Notes: generated from the letters alone by a model not told the origin. 64,000 bases of DNA from Vibrio maerlii (GCF_003415655.1 NZ_QRHC01000015.1:1-64000), one strand, 5' to 3'; counted from the stretch's first letter, positions 36,522-46,293 are shown. Program-made: numbers and translations.

Positions 36522-38423
36522 GTGAAGCAGCCAGCGCAAACCATCAATCACGACCAAAGAGAACTCTCTCAAGAACCAGAATTTAACCAGTTTGTAGAAG
36601 CGTCGCTCTCTCGAAGACAGTTTTTGAAACGCTCAAGTGCAGCCGCAACAGTAGGCTTTTTCGCATCATCACCATTAAGCAGTGCTATTGCGAGTCAAGT
36701 AAGCCCATCTAATCTACTAGGTTTTACTGGAATCCCAATTTCAACATCAGACGATATCCATGTGCCTGAAGGGTACAACGCAAAAGTACTGGTTTCATGG
36801 GGTGATGCTATCTTTTCTGATGGTGCTGCTTTTGCTCAGACCAACAACGCTAAACAGCAAGCGACTCAGTTTGGGGATAATAATGATGGTATGACACTTT
36901 TCCCTATCTCAGATACTCGCGCAGTCTTGGCGGTGAACAATGAGTACACCAACAATGAGTATCTCTACCCTCATCAAGGTAAAAGTATCACTAGTGATGA
37001 TGTGATGAAGGCACAAGCTGCGCACGGCGTTTCCATTGTTGAACTTCAAAAAGACGATAAGCAGTGGGTGATTAACCCAAAAGGGCGTTTAAATCGACGC
37101 ATCACTGCTTACACTGAGATGCAAATTACTGGACCCGCTGCTGGTCATGACCTACTAAAAACCAATGCAGATCCTTCAGGTAAAAAGGTATTGGGTACAT
37201 TTAATAACTGTGCAAATGGTCAAACACCGTGGGGCACCTACTTAACCTGTGAAGAGAACTTCAACGGGTACTTTGGCTCATCAGAAACAGTCACTCTCGA
37301 CGATAACTACAAGCGCTATGGAATTAGCGAGAATGATCGCGGTTATGATTGGTTCAAACATGATGAACGATTTGACCTATCAAAAGATCCAAAGGAACCC
37401 CATCGTCATGGCTGGGTAGTGGAAATCGACCCTATGAACCCGAGCTCAACACCGAAAAAGCGTACTGCACTAGGGCGCTTTAAACACGAGAACGCTGCTG
37501 TGACACTAGATGAAAGTGGTCACGTCGTTGTTTACCTTGGCGATGATGAGCGCGGCGAGCATTTATACAAGTTCGTTTCTAAGAACCGCTACCAAGAAAG
37601 TGCGAGCTCAAATGTGGATCTACTTGAAGATGGAACACTCTTTGTCGCCAAGTTTGACGGTACGCTCGGTGAATCTAAAGGCCACGGTGAATGGCTCGAA
37701 CTCACTTGGGGAAAAAATGGGCTTACAAAGGAAAATGGATTTGCAGACCAAGCATCCGTTCTGACTTTTGCTCGCAAAGCTGCGACACAAGTCGGTGCAA
37801 CGACGATGGACAGACCTGAGTGGGTTGCTGTGCACCCTGACAACCGCTCCGTGTATTGTACGCTTACTAACAACAAATACCGTGGTGTAAGAGATACTCA
37901 GCCGCTAAACGCTGCTAATCCACGTGAGCAGAATCCTTATGGCCATATCATTCGCTGGCAACCAAAAGATGGTAATCACACCGCTCATGAGTTTGAATGG
38001 GACATCTACGTGATGGCGGGAAATCCGGATGTACACCAAGAGGGCCTCATGGCTGGGAGTGATAACATCAACAAAGACAACATGTTCAACAGCCCTGATG
38101 GTATTGGTTTTGATATCTATGGACGCTTGTGGATTCAGACAGATGGGAAATACAGCAATGAGGGCGATTTCTCTGGAATGGGCAACAACCAGATGCTGTG
38201 TAGTGACCCTCAGACTGGAGAGATTCGTCGCTTCTTAACAGGCCCAATCGCATGTGAAATCACTGGCCTAACGTTCACACCAGATCACAAAACGATGTTT
38301 GTGGGCGTTCAACACCCTGGTGAAGGCTTAGCTCCATCTCACTTCCCAGAAGGCGGTTCGTCAATACCGCGCTCTTCCGTGGTAATGATAACCAAAGATG
38401 ATGGTGGGATCATCGGAAGCTGA
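36522..38423 (+). CDS. Tat-exported PhoX-like (DUF839) phosphatase
   Basis: This encodes 633 residues from GTG 36522, placed by AAGGAAG six bases upstream; the frame is open further left without a good site. A twin-arginine signal (LSRRQFLKRSSAAATVGFF) marks folded export to the periplasm. PhoX-family stretches are visible: WGTYLTCEENFNGYFG, RHGWVVEIDP, RPEWVAVHPDN and NSPDGIGFD. PhoX enzymes are calcium/iron alkaline phosphatases releasing phosphate from esters. Ends with its own terminator. No Pho box was identified. Confidence 0.88.
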   Translation: MKQPAQTINHDQRELSQEPEFNQFVEASLSRRQFLKRSSAAATVGFFASSPLSSAIASQVSPSNLLGFTGIPISTSDDIHVPEGYNAKVLVSWGDAIFSDGAAFAQTNNAKQQATQFGDNNDGMTLFPISDTRAVLAVNNEYTNNEYLYPHQGKSITSDDVMKAQAAHGVSIVELQKDDKQWVINPKGRLNRRITAYTEMQITGPAAGHDLLKTNADPSGKKVLGTFNNCANGQTPWGTYLTCEENFNGYFGSSETVTLDDNYKRYGISENDRGYDWFKHDERFDLSKDPKEPHRHGWVVEIDPMNPSSTPKKRTALGRFKHENAAVTLDESGHVVVYLGDDERGEHLYKFVSKNRYQESASSNVDLLEDGTLFVAKFDGTLGESKGHGEWLELTWGKNGLTKENGFADQASVLTFARKAATQVGATTMDRPEWVAVHPDNRSVYCTLTNNKYRGVRDTQPLNAANPREQNPYGHIIRWQPKDGNHTAHEFEWDIYVMAGNPDVHQEGLMAGSDNINKDNMFNSPDGIGFDIYGRLWIQTDGKYSNEGDFSGMGNNQMLCSDPQTGEIRRFLTGPIACEITGLTFTPDHKTMFVGVQHPGEGLAPSHFPEGGSSIPRSSVVMITKDDGGIIGS

Positions 38424-38451
38424 TCTTAACTCGCCTCACTTGCAGGAACAA

Positions 38452-38480
38452 AATAGCCCCGCTCTTGCGGGGCTATTGTT
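38452..38480 (+). terminator. Terminator of the PhoX-like gene
   Basis: Perfect arms AATAGCCCCGC and GCGGGGCTATT around a TCTT loop, followed by a T-rich run. Confidence 0.92.
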
Positions 38481-38534
38481 ATTTATTTCTATTCGCTCGT
38501 TATTTCGATTGATTAACGAGGGTTACCAGGCGAA

Positions 38535-38903
38535 TTAAACTGCTTTGTAGATAACTTTGTTGCCTGCTAGTTGCTCTTTCACTACTAAGTTTTCCTCGAG
38601 TAGTTTTTTCAGAGCGCCTGTTGCCCAAGAAGCTGCTTTTGTATCTTCTTGACCAGCTTCAAGGCCAATACCTTTAGGGTTGATACCGTCTACGTTCTTA
38701 ACAACGATATCAAAAACTTGTTGTTGCTTTGGAGTTAGAGCAACAGACGCCGCTTTAGGTGCTTCAACTGCTTTCGTCACGACTGCAGCTGGTTTTTCTG
38801 CTGCTACAGGTTTTGCTGTTTTCGTCGCTGCAACTGTAGCTACAGTTGCTTTAATACGTTTTTGCAGTTTTGACTGCACTTTACGCTTATGAGCAAGTCT
38901 CAT
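38535..38903 (-). CDS. Basic Lys/Ala-rich protein with a winged-helix-like C-terminus
   Basis: This encodes 122 residues from ATG 38903, chosen because GGAG lies nine bases upstream; a GTG at 38924 would place the site inside the gene. The first 60 residues are basic and Ala/Lys/Pro-rich (RLAHKRKVQSKLQKRIKATV, then KPVAAEKPAAVV), like histone H1-type tails. The rest (LTPKQQQVFDIVVKN to the end) has the helix and strand order of a small winged helix and could bind nucleic acid. It appears to be a vibrio-type conserved protein of unknown role; nucleoid or RNA binding is inference. Confidence 0.72.
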   Translation of the reverse strand: MRLAHKRKVQSKLQKRIKATVATVAATKTAKPVAAEKPAAVVTKAVEAPKAASVALTPKQQQVFDIVVKNVDGINPKGIGLEAGQEDTKAASWATGALKKLLEENLVVKEQLAGNKVIYKAV

Positions 38904-39128
38904 TGTGTCTTTTCTCCGCTTCACTGCTTCAACGCAGTGGTAAAAATTTTAAGCGCGTTTTATATCAGATATGGAGACTCATTTGTAGGCTTAGACGGTG
39001 AAATTGCTACTTTCTCATGTTAAATCGCGCAAAGTTTAACAGATTCGCTGCTTTTACGAACGTTCATTACCGACCGATAACCTACAATTAACGTATAAAT
39101 CTTCGGCAGGCAAAGCTAGGAGATGAGT

Positions 39129-39821
39129 ATGCCATCACTACATATCGTTAATAATAAGCTCTATCGCTACCTACCCTTGATTACGCGCTGGGGGGCATTT
39201 GCAATTGCGATCGTGTCTTTGTTGCTCCTTAATTCGCTCGAATGGTCAAAGGCTCTAGTTTGGAGTGGGTTATTGGTGCTGAGCTGGATTACTGCTGTTT
39301 TTATCTTACGAAAAGCCATCATCTCTTACACTCTAACGTCTACCCACTTCCACCAACAGTTTGACAAAGGGGGTTGGCTATTACGTTGGCAAGACATTGC
39401 TGCTATTGAGCTATGCACATACAGTCAGCAAGGATGGCGCACACCACTTCCCTGGATTGGTATTCGCTTAAAAGATCACTCACATTTCCTCAACGCAATA
39501 TGTCCGCGCATCACTACTGACATTTTAATGAGTCAGCGTGCCCTGCTTTATTTGGGGTTTAAGCAAATGAAGGAAGAAAATCAGGAGTGGGAATCAAAAG
39601 AGTTTGAAGATGTCATCCTAGACAGCTCCGAATATACAGACCGCTCAGGGGTTCGATATACCGGGCTCAAGGCCATGATGGCAAATAGAATGCGTTACCA
39701 ACGACAGTTTCACGGATTTGATTTGTTTCTATCAACGTCAGATCTCGACAGAAGCGGAGAAGAGTTTGTAGGATTGTTGCGCCGCTACCTTGCAGCAGCG
39801 CAACCGATAGAGTTCAAGTAG
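39129..39821 (+). CDS. DUF2982-like membrane protein
   Basis: This encodes about 230 residues from ATG 39129 (AGGAG six bases upstream; an ATG at 39123 is too close). Two membrane segments occupy about 20-60 (FAIAIVSLLLLNS, then LVWSGLLVLSWITAVFIL). The rest is a soluble cytoplasmic-type domain rich in Trp. The layout and sequence fit DUF2982 of Vibrio and relatives, of unknown function. It is convergent with the next gene, six bases apart. Confidence 0.72.
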   Translation: MPSLHIVNNKLYRYLPLITRWGAFAIAIVSLLLLNSLEWSKALVWSGLLVLSWITAVFILRKAIISYTLTSTHFHQQFDKGGWLLRWQDIAAIELCTYSQQGWRTPLPWIGIRLKDHSHFLNAICPRITTDILMSQRALLYLGFKQMKEENQEWESKEFEDVILDSSEYTDRSGVRYTGLKAMMANRMRYQRQFHGFDLFLSTSDLDRSGEEFVGLLRRYLAAAQPIEFK

Positions 39822-39827
39822 TTGCTT

Positions 39828-40481
39828 TTAGTAAAGAGGCATTTCATCGGCAACGAAAGGGTTTGACGCTCTTTCTCGACCAAACGTTGACTCAGGACCG
39901 TGACCGGGAATGAACGTCATCTCATTACCAAGTGGCCATAGCTTTTCTTTAATTGAGTTTATCAACGTATTGAAATCACCTTTCGGGAAATCTGTACGAC
40001 CAATTGCACCATTAAACAGTACATCACCAACAAACGCTCGCTGCGCTTCTTGATTGAACAACACCACATGACCAGGAGTATGTCCTGGTGTATGAAGAAC
40101 AGATAACGATTCCTCGCCAAAAGTGACAACATCACCCTCATCAAGCCATTGGTCTGGTTCAAATGCTTCCGTTAAAGGGAAACCGAACATTTTACTTTGA
40201 CCTTCTAGACCTTGCAGCCAGAAATTATCGTCTCTATGTGGCCCGATCACTCTCGCATTCAATTTTTTTGCCAATGGTTGCGTGCCACCAACATGATCTA
40301 AGTGACCGTGAGTCAGCACTAATTGCTTTACCTCGACACCCAGTTCTTGAATGATTACAGCCAATTGCTCAACATCACCGCCCGGATCAACGACAACACC
40401 TTCCATCGTTTTATCACACCAAACGATGGAACAGTTCTGAGAGAAAGAAGTAACGGGTACAATTTGATACTTAAGTGCCAT
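39828..40481 (-). CDS. MBL-fold hydrolase, YcbL-like type II glyoxalase
   Basis: This encodes 217 residues of the metallo-beta-lactamase fold. Metal ligands are visible in LTHGHLDHVGG, HTPGHTPGHVV, FVGDVLFNGAIGRTD and FIPGHGPEST. The short form without the glyoxalase II C-terminal domain matches E. coli YcbL (GloC). It probably hydrolyses S-lactoylglutathione or a related thioester. As in E. coli, it lies next to the ycbK-like gene, which supports the call. Confidence 0.88.
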   Translation of the reverse strand: MALKYQIVPVTSFSQNCSIVWCDKTMEGVVVDPGGDVEQLAVIIQELGVEVKQLVLTHGHLDHVGGTQPLAKKLNARVIGPHRDDNFWLQGLEGQSKMFGFPLTEAFEPDQWLDEGDVVTFGEESLSVLHTPGHTPGHVVLFNQEAQRAFVGDVLFNGAIGRTDFPKGDFNTLINSIKEKLWPLGNEMTFIPGHGPESTFGRERASNPFVADEMPLY

Positions 40482-40550
40482 GACCTAACCTATGGAAATA
40501 CAATAAAACTGGGCAAACTATGACACTAGACCCCACGGATTACAAGGCTA

Positions 40551-41102
40551 CTACCATGATCTCACAGGGCCTGTATCTATGTGCACAAACTGACTTGTTG
40601 GATAATACCCTACTCCACCAGCTTTAAGACTTAGTGCTGCTTCACGCACATGCGCTAGCTTGACACCCTCAATACGAAAATCGATCGCTTTACCAAACAT
40701 GTGGTAGCTCTTCTTAGCAACACCACCGCTTGATTGAGCACGTAATGCTTCATTCGTTGCTGGTGATCGGTAACCCGAGATTATCTGTACTTCGTTGGTG
40801 GTCCCAAGAAGTCTTTGAATCTGTGTTAGGTGATCGAACAACTCTTTGTCTATTGGGTGAACTTCATTGCGACGGAAATCACGACATAGATGATTCAAAC
40901 GAGCAAGTTCTTTATTTACGTACTCTTTACCATCGAAATAGCAAGATTCTAACGCTTCACCAGTATGGAGGTTGTTCATTGCAATAACTCGAGGTTTATC
41001 TGGATATGCTGCAAATGATACTGAAGGGAAAAAGGCAACCGATGCTGCCCCAGCCGCTGATAATTTTAAGAAATCACGGCGAGAAAATTGATTAAAACTC
41101 AT
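40551..41102 (-). CDS. Tat-exported murein endopeptidase, YcbK/MepK-like
   Basis: This encodes 183 residues from ATG 41102. The N-terminus is a twin-arginine signal (FSRRDFLKLSAAGAASVAFF). The peptidase M15-like (DUF882) domain has the zinc ligands in SYHMFGKAIDFRI and FVHIDTG. MepK cuts meso-DAP cross-links in peptidoglycan in the periplasm. An upstream in-frame start at 41165 would put 21 residues before the Tat signal and is less likely. Confidence 0.88.
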   Translation of the reverse strand: MSFNQFSRRDFLKLSAAGAASVAFFPSVSFAAYPDKPRVIAMNNLHTGEALESCYFDGKEYVNKELARLNHLCRDFRRNEVHPIDKELFDHLTQIQRLLGTTNEVQIISGYRSPATNEALRAQSSGGVAKKSYHMFGKAIDFRIEGVKLAHVREAALSLKAGGVGYYPTSQFVHIDTGPVRSW

Positions 41103-41530
41103 AAATTTAGCTACGAACTTCCAAGTGTAGTATGGGCGAAAAAACACAGAGCGCTCAAAAAACACTCAAAACATAGGTCTCGAACTTTAATCAATTCCTT
41201 TTAAATGGTCAAATATCGATCAACTCAAACACGTAAGCAAACCTTACTCACCTTATCTAACAAGCTGTATTAAAAGGTAAAATAAAATTGTCAGATTTTA
41301 GTCAGCGTTTGCTTGTATAAAAATCGCTAAAAATAGACTTCTCATCACAAAAACCTTTGATAGTACCGATATCCGTCTCTTTACTACTAAACCCAAGTCA
41401 CTGATTTTTCTTACCTAAATATTTTATTTCGATTTTTTTAGAAATAATTCTTGATCGATGGCCTTATATTTCTATAATTACCGAAATAAAGAGTTACACA
41501 ACCACTGCTCAGGCAGTATAGGAATCAATC
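41103..41530. promoter_or_regulatory. AT-rich divergent intergenic region
   Basis: About 430 bases upstream of both the YcbK-like gene and the permease. No coding sequence, clear operator or riboswitch was recognised. It ends with a short AGGAATC ribosome binding site before ATG 41531. Confidence 0.4.
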
Positions 41531-42610
41531 ATGAATGAACAAATTTGGACCATGCTAAGCGAAGCTTTAGATATGTTTGCTTTTTTAGCTGTTGAATTAA
41601 CGATACTTTTCTTAGCTATTAGTTACATCGTAGGCGTACTTCAGGAATTTCTCACACCAGAAAAGATCCAATCGATCTTAAGCTCACGTAACGGTAAAGG
41701 TTATTTTGTTGCGGCGTTATTGGGGTCAATTACACCATTTTGCTCTTGTTCAACCATTCCTTTCTTAAAAGGTCTTTTAAGAGCGCGAGCAGGTTTTGGT
41801 CCTATGATGGTGTTCCTATTTGCCAGCCCACTGCTTAACCCAGTCATTATTGGCTTGTTTGTCGTGACATTCGGCTGGCAGGTTGCTGTGTTCTACTTTG
41901 CCATTGCGATGTTTGTCTCTGTAGTATCAGGTTACATACTAGAGAAACTAGGTTTTGAGCGTTACGTGAAGGAAGAAGCTTACCAAGATTCTCCTGTAAG
42001 CTCTTGTGGAACAAGCGCAAGTTGTGGTGAAACCAAATCGACCACATCAACTTGCGGAACACCAACTCCTGCGAAAAACAGTTGTGCGACAGCGGAAAAC
42101 ACTTGTGCGACAGCGGAATCCAGCTGTGGTGAACCAAAAGTTACTGTAAGTTGTTGTGGTACAGGTGAAGCAACAATGAAAATTGAAAAGGTGGAACCAA
42201 GCCGTTGGGTGAAAATCTGGCACTCGACATGGAAAGACTTCAAGCAAGTTCTACCTTACTTGATGATGGGTATTGCAATTGGTTCTTTTATTTATGGCTT
42301 TATCCCAACCGAACTCATCGCTCAATATGCAGGTGAAGGTAAGTGGTATGCAATTCCAGTCGCTGCTGTGATCGGTATTCCGCTATACATTCGAGCTGAG
42401 GCGGTAATCCCACTGAGCGCGGCACTGGTTCAAAAAGGAATGGCGTTAGGTTCAGTAATGGCGCTTATCATTGGTAGCGCTGGTGCAAGTTTGACGGAAG
42501 TGATTCTACTCAAATCACTATTTAAGAACCAAATGATTGCAGCTTTCCTAACGGTAATCCTGGGCATGGCAATCAGTGCTGGCCTGTTATACAACTACTT
42601 GTTTGTATAA
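41531..42610 (+). CDS. ArsP/DUF318-type permease with a Cys-rich central loop
   Basis: This encodes 359 residues with about eight membrane segments. The family signature TPFCSCSTIPFLKGLL sits in the first half and its counterpart GIPLYIRAEAVIPLSAAL in the second. Family members export trivalent organoarsenicals (ArsP) or have unknown substrates. The central cytoplasmic loop (about residues 155-220) contains around eleven cysteines, mostly as S/T-C-G or C-A-T repeats, ending SCCGTGEA; this is unusual and could bind a soft metal or metalloid. No arsR-like gene lies beside it. Ends with a terminator. Confidence 0.85.
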   Translation: MNEQIWTMLSEALDMFAFLAVELTILFLAISYIVGVLQEFLTPEKIQSILSSRNGKGYFVAALLGSITPFCSCSTIPFLKGLLRARAGFGPMMVFLFASPLLNPVIIGLFVVTFGWQVAVFYFAIAMFVSVVSGYILEKLGFERYVKEEAYQDSPVSSCGTSASCGETKSTTSTCGTPTPAKNSCATAENTCATAESSCGEPKVTVSCCGTGEATMKIEKVEPSRWVKIWHSTWKDFKQVLPYLMMGIAIGSFIYGFIPTELIAQYAGEGKWYAIPVAAVIGIPLYIRAEAVIPLSAALVQKGMALGSVMALIIGSAGASLTEVILLKSLFKNQMIAAFLTVILGMAISAGLLYNYLFV

Positions 42611-42619
42611 AACACATTA

Positions 42620-42651
42620 AAAAGCGCCGTATTCTCGAATACGGCGCCTTC
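42620..42651. terminator. Bidirectional terminator between the permease and the ABC importer
   Basis: Perfect arms GCGCCGTATTC and GAATACGGCGC around a two-base loop, with A-rich sequence on the left and T-containing sequence on the right. It lies between convergent genes. Confidence 0.85.
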
Positions 42652-42670
42652 GTTTAGTGTTAATAAGCTA

Positions 42671-43582
42671 TTATCGAGTTAAATGTCGTAGACTTATCTG
42701 CTCTAATTTTCTGAACATAAGAGATAGCGATAAGCAGATCAACAAGTAGACCAAGCCTACGATTAACCAAATCTCAAAGATCAAGCCCGAAGAATTCGCG
42801 ATCTCCGTCCCGACAAAAGTAAGCTCTTGAATAGAAATCAAAGACACTATGGAGGTATCTTTAACTAATGAGATCGCCTGACCTGCCAATGCGGGGGTAA
42901 TTGCGGTTAACACTTGTGGTGCAATCACAAACCGGTACTTTACCCAACGCGATAGACCTAAAGAATCTGCCGCTTCCCACTGGCCTTTTGGAATTGAAGC
43001 TAAACCCGCACGAATAACTTCAGCCACGTAAGCCGAAGATAGCAAACCCACACACAGTACCCCGGATACTAAGTTCTCCCATAAAGAGACAGGACCAAAT
43101 AGGAAGGCTTGTAAGGCGTTCGGCTCTTGGTTGTAATCTCGAAGTACCGCATCTAGTCCTAATAACGGAATAATCTGATTAGAGATAAAAAAGTAGAAAA
43201 TGAACACAAAAACGAGTGGCGGAATATTTCTCACCAATTGAATAAATGCGTTCGCGGGGACTCTAAACACCGATATACTTGATTGCTTTGCTAAACCCAG
43301 AGCGGTGCCGAGTACGATGGCAAGCAACATACCCCACAAACTCAAACGCACGGTTGAAATCAGGCCTTGGAAAAAATAAGGTAAACCACCGTCAGCTCTG
43401 GGAGTAAGAATCAATTCAAAAGCATCACTCCAACGCCAATTGTAATTTACACCAATAGAAGAGCGATGGTATAACCAAGCGACACCTACAATGATCACGG
43501 CAAGTAAGACAAGATCAAGTGTGTTTAGACGGAGTGAGAACTTAGCCGTATTAGGCTTAGTTTGAGATAGCAAATTCGACAT
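42671..43582 (-). CDS. Polar amino acid ABC importer, permease subunit 2
   Basis: This encodes 303 residues with five or so membrane segments. The ABC-importer EAA-type loop reads EAADSLGLSRWVKYRFVIAP. The length is larger than usual because of an N-terminal extension and an inserted region, as in GltK/AapM-like partners. It works with the second permease (44565-45359), the binding protein and the ATPase. It is the last gene of the cluster, 98 bases after the binding-protein gene. Confidence 0.9.
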   Translation of the reverse strand: MSNLLSQTKPNTAKFSLRLNTLDLVLLAVIIVGVAWLYHRSSIGVNYNWRWSDAFELILTPRADGGLPYFFQGLISTVRLSLWGMLLAIVLGTALGLAKQSSISVFRVPANAFIQLVRNIPPLVFVFIFYFFISNQIIPLLGLDAVLRDYNQEPNALQAFLFGPVSLWENLVSGVLCVGLLSSAYVAEVIRAGLASIPKGQWEAADSLGLSRWVKYRFVIAPQVLTAITPALAGQAISLVKDTSIVSLISIQELTFVGTEIANSSGLIFEIWLIVGLVYLLICLSLSLMFRKLEQISLRHLTR

Positions 43583-43680
43583 AAGAGCGAATAATTAACC
43601 CGATTTAAGGATAGTTAACGCTGGTGATAAACGCCTTACCACCAGCAGAATAGCCAATCACCAGAGTAGTATCCCTGTAA

Positions 43681-44541
43681 TCACTGGCCTGATGCGATTT
43701 GGTCTTGCCAATCTAGCGTTGAGAACCAATATTCATAGCGCTCGCTCAACCAGCCGTCTTCTGTACGTGCTTGAATCCAAGCATCAAAGAATGCCTTCTT
43801 GTCCTCTTCTCCAAGTCGAACAGCAAAAGCTTCATTGCCCTTAGCTAAACGCTCATCAAACGGGATAAACAACTTATCGCTATTTTTAACCGCCTCATGC
43901 TCTGGTTTTGGGCTTGAGGCAATAACAGCATGAGCATTTCCATTTAACACTTCTTGGAATGCTTGTGCGTCGTCATCAAACTGCAGGATCTTTGCTTTAG
44001 GGAAGGTATCTCGCGCCACTTGAACAGTATGTGCACCGCGACGAGCTGCGATCTTGATACGACGAGAATTGAAATCACTGAACTCAGAGAAGCCGGCAGC
44101 TAGGTCAGTGTTCGCTGCAACCTGTACGCCTGAGTGTGAGTATGGTTCTGAAAACAATACACTCTTAGAGCGTTCTTCTGTGATAGATAGACCGCCGATG
44201 ATTACATCAAACTTTTGAGCAAGTAGTGCAGGAATGATCCCGTCCCATGCTGTAGGAACAAACTCGACTTTCCAACCTGAGTCTTCAGCTAATCGCTTCG
44301 CTACGTCTATCTCAAAGCCTACGAGTTCACCTTGCTTGTTACGCATTGCCCAAGGTACAAACGTTGACATACCCACTCTGATCGTTCCACGTTCATTTAT
44401 CTTATCAAGATTTGGGGTTTCAGAAGCTATTGCGTTACTTGTCATCAATGGAAGAGTGATTGCTAAGCCTAGTAACGCTGTAATACTACTCTTAAAGCTG
44501 CGCTTACACAGCGAACTAAAGTAATTTGATTTTCCTTTCAT
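43681..44541 (-). CDS. Polar amino acid ABC importer, periplasmic binding protein
   Basis: This encodes 286 residues from ATG 44541 (AAGGAAA upstream). The signal peptide reads ALLGLAITLPLMTSNAIA. The family 3 solute-binding signature GFEIDVAKRLAED and the start RGTIRVGMSTFVPW are clear. The ligand is probably a polar amino acid such as glutamate, glutamine or arginine; the sequence alone does not decide. Its gene lies between the two permease genes. Confidence 0.92.
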   Translation of the reverse strand: MKGKSNYFSSLCKRSFKSSITALLGLAITLPLMTSNAIASETPNLDKINERGTIRVGMSTFVPWAMRNKQGELVGFEIDVAKRLAEDSGWKVEFVPTAWDGIIPALLAQKFDVIIGGLSITEERSKSVLFSEPYSHSGVQVAANTDLAAGFSEFSDFNSRRIKIAARRGAHTVQVARDTFPKAKILQFDDDAQAFQEVLNGNAHAVIASSPKPEHEAVKNSDKLFIPFDERLAKGNEAFAVRLGEEDKKAFFDAWIQARTEDGWLSERYEYWFSTLDWQDQIASGQ

Positions 44542-44564
44542 TATTAATTTCCTTAATTGATAAA

Positions 44565-45359
44565 TTATTGAGCGCGCCACTGCGCACCTAACCTACGTTC
44601 GAGTAAAGCGGAAAAAGCTGACAGACTTAAAGTTAACACCAAATAAATGGCGGCGACGGTGAACCATATCTCAAACGGCATCGCTGTCTCAGAAACGATA
44701 TTTCGACCTTCTGTTGTAAGGTCAAATATTGCCATCACACTGACGATAGATGAGTTTTTAATCAGAGATACCACTTCGTTCGTCAGCGGAGGTAGCGTGC
44801 GCTGCAAAAGTTGCGGCAAAATGACATCGTAGTAGGTGTAAAACGTTGAGAGTCCTAAAGATTTTGATGCCTCAAACTGCCCCCTATCAATGCTGTTCAA
44901 TCCTCCCCTGAATATCTCCGCCGTATAAGCGCCCTGGAACAGAGCCAGAGCAAGTACAGCGGTTGAGAATCGATCTAAACCAATCACAGGGCCAAAGATA
45001 AAATAGAGAAGGTAAATTTGTACCAACAGTGGCGTGTTTCGAATCACCTCTATGTAAATATTGGCAACCCCCCTACCCACGACAGAGTTCGACAGCTTTA
45101 ACATTGCCGTTACCAGACCTATCACCAGAGTAAAGAACAAGCTGATAGAAGAAATCTTAAGCGTGACAACCAGTCCTTCCATTAACTCTGCAGGCCACCA
45201 CTCACCATCCTCATAAAAAGCGATGTAGTCTGGTACCCTTTCCCACTGCCAGCTGTAACCCATCGCCTGAGCACCTGAATCGAGCAACCAAGTAAGGCCT
45301 GCGATGAGCAAAATGATTTGCAGTAGAGCAGATAGTACTGGCTTGATTAACGTATACAT
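44565..45359 (-). CDS. Polar amino acid ABC importer, permease subunit 1
   Basis: This encodes 264 residues with about five membrane segments. The EAA loop reads EASKSLGLSTFYTYYDVILPQ. It is one base from the ATPase stop and 23 bases from the binding-protein ATG, so it is read within one operon. Confidence 0.92.
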   Translation of the reverse strand: MYTLIKPVLSALLQIILLIAGLTWLLDSGAQAMGYSWQWERVPDYIAFYEDGEWWPAELMEGLVVTLKISSISLFFTLVIGLVTAMLKLSNSVVGRGVANIYIEVIRNTPLLVQIYLLYFIFGPVIGLDRFSTAVLALALFQGAYTAEIFRGGLNSIDRGQFEASKSLGLSTFYTYYDVILPQLLQRTLPPLTNEVVSLIKNSSIVSVMAIFDLTTEGRNIVSETAMPFEIWFTVAAIYLVLTLSLSAFSALLERRLGAQWRAQ

Positions 45360-45360
45360 A

Positions 45361-46077
45361 TCAGTGACTCAAAATCTGGTCTAAGAACTTTTGAGTTCGA
45401 GGGTGCGTTGGTGAACTGAACAGTTGATTTGGCGTCCCCACTTCTAGAATCTCGCCTTCGTCCATAAAGATGACACGATCTGCGACTTTCTTCGCAAAAC
45501 CCATCTCATGAGTCACACACATCATGGTGATGCCGTCTTTGGCAAGATCTATCATCACGTCCAGCACTTCTTGAATCGTTTCTGGGTCGAGCGCAGAAGT
45601 CGGTTCATCAAACAGCAAGACTTCTGGCTGCATACATAAAGAGCGGGCAATCGCGACTCGCTGCTGTTGTCCGCCAGAAAGCTGCACCGGATACTTATCC
45701 GCTTGCTCTGAGATCTTAACCCGCTCAAGGTAGTGACGAGCACGATTTTCCGCTTCCTGTTTAGAAAGCTTGAGTGAACGAACTGGAGAGAGTGTAAGGT
45801 TCTCCATAACGGTGAGGTGTGGGAATAAGTTGAAGTGCTGGAATACCATACCGACTTTACCCGCATTAGTAGAGGTATTATGGTTATTCAGTACCTTAAT
45901 TGTTCCATCAGAAATACCTTCAAGTCCGTTAACCGTTCTAATTAACGTTGACTTGCCTGAGCCCGAAGGTCCACATATGACGAGTATTTCACCTGTTCCG
46001 ACGGTTAAATGAATATTCTTTAATGCATGGTAGTTTCCATACCACTTATTGACGCCGCTAAATTCAATTGCGTTCAT
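45361..46077 (-). CDS. Polar amino acid ABC importer, ATPase subunit
   Basis: This encodes 238 residues. Walker A is GPSGSGKST, the signature LSGGQQQRVAIARSL, Walker B LLFDEPTSALD and the H-loop CVTHEM. It is the GlnQ/GltL type, which powers amino acid uptake from the cytoplasmic face. It is the first gene of the operon; a 216-base space with the promoter separates it from the divergent barrel gene. Confidence 0.95.
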   Translation of the reverse strand: MNAIEFSGVNKWYGNYHALKNIHLTVGTGEILVICGPSGSGKSTLIRTVNGLEGISDGTIKVLNNHNTSTNAGKVGMVFQHFNLFPHLTVMENLTLSPVRSLKLSKQEAENRARHYLERVKISEQADKYPVQLSGGQQQRVAIARSLCMQPEVLLFDEPTSALDPETIQEVLDVMIDLAKDGITMMCVTHEMGFAKKVADRVIFMDEGEILEVGTPNQLFSSPTHPRTQKFLDQILSH

Positions 46078-46293
46078 GCCGATGTAAGTTGTTGTTCTTA
46101 TGCTGAGTGACTAGAAACCACCATATCACAGTGATATAAAACTGCTATTACTAACGCATTCTGTACGGGTAAACGTTCAAATTTACACCATCTCAACAAT
46201 AAGACTGTGACCAAAACACACCTTTATTCCTATTGTCGAATCTATAGATATTACCTAATTAAATAAGACCCAAGAATAATTAGGTACAGCGTC

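Noticed and set aside
37510..37876. Overlapping open frames on both strands inside the PhoX-like gene
   Set aside because: These are shadows of a well-supported gene with conserved family motifs.
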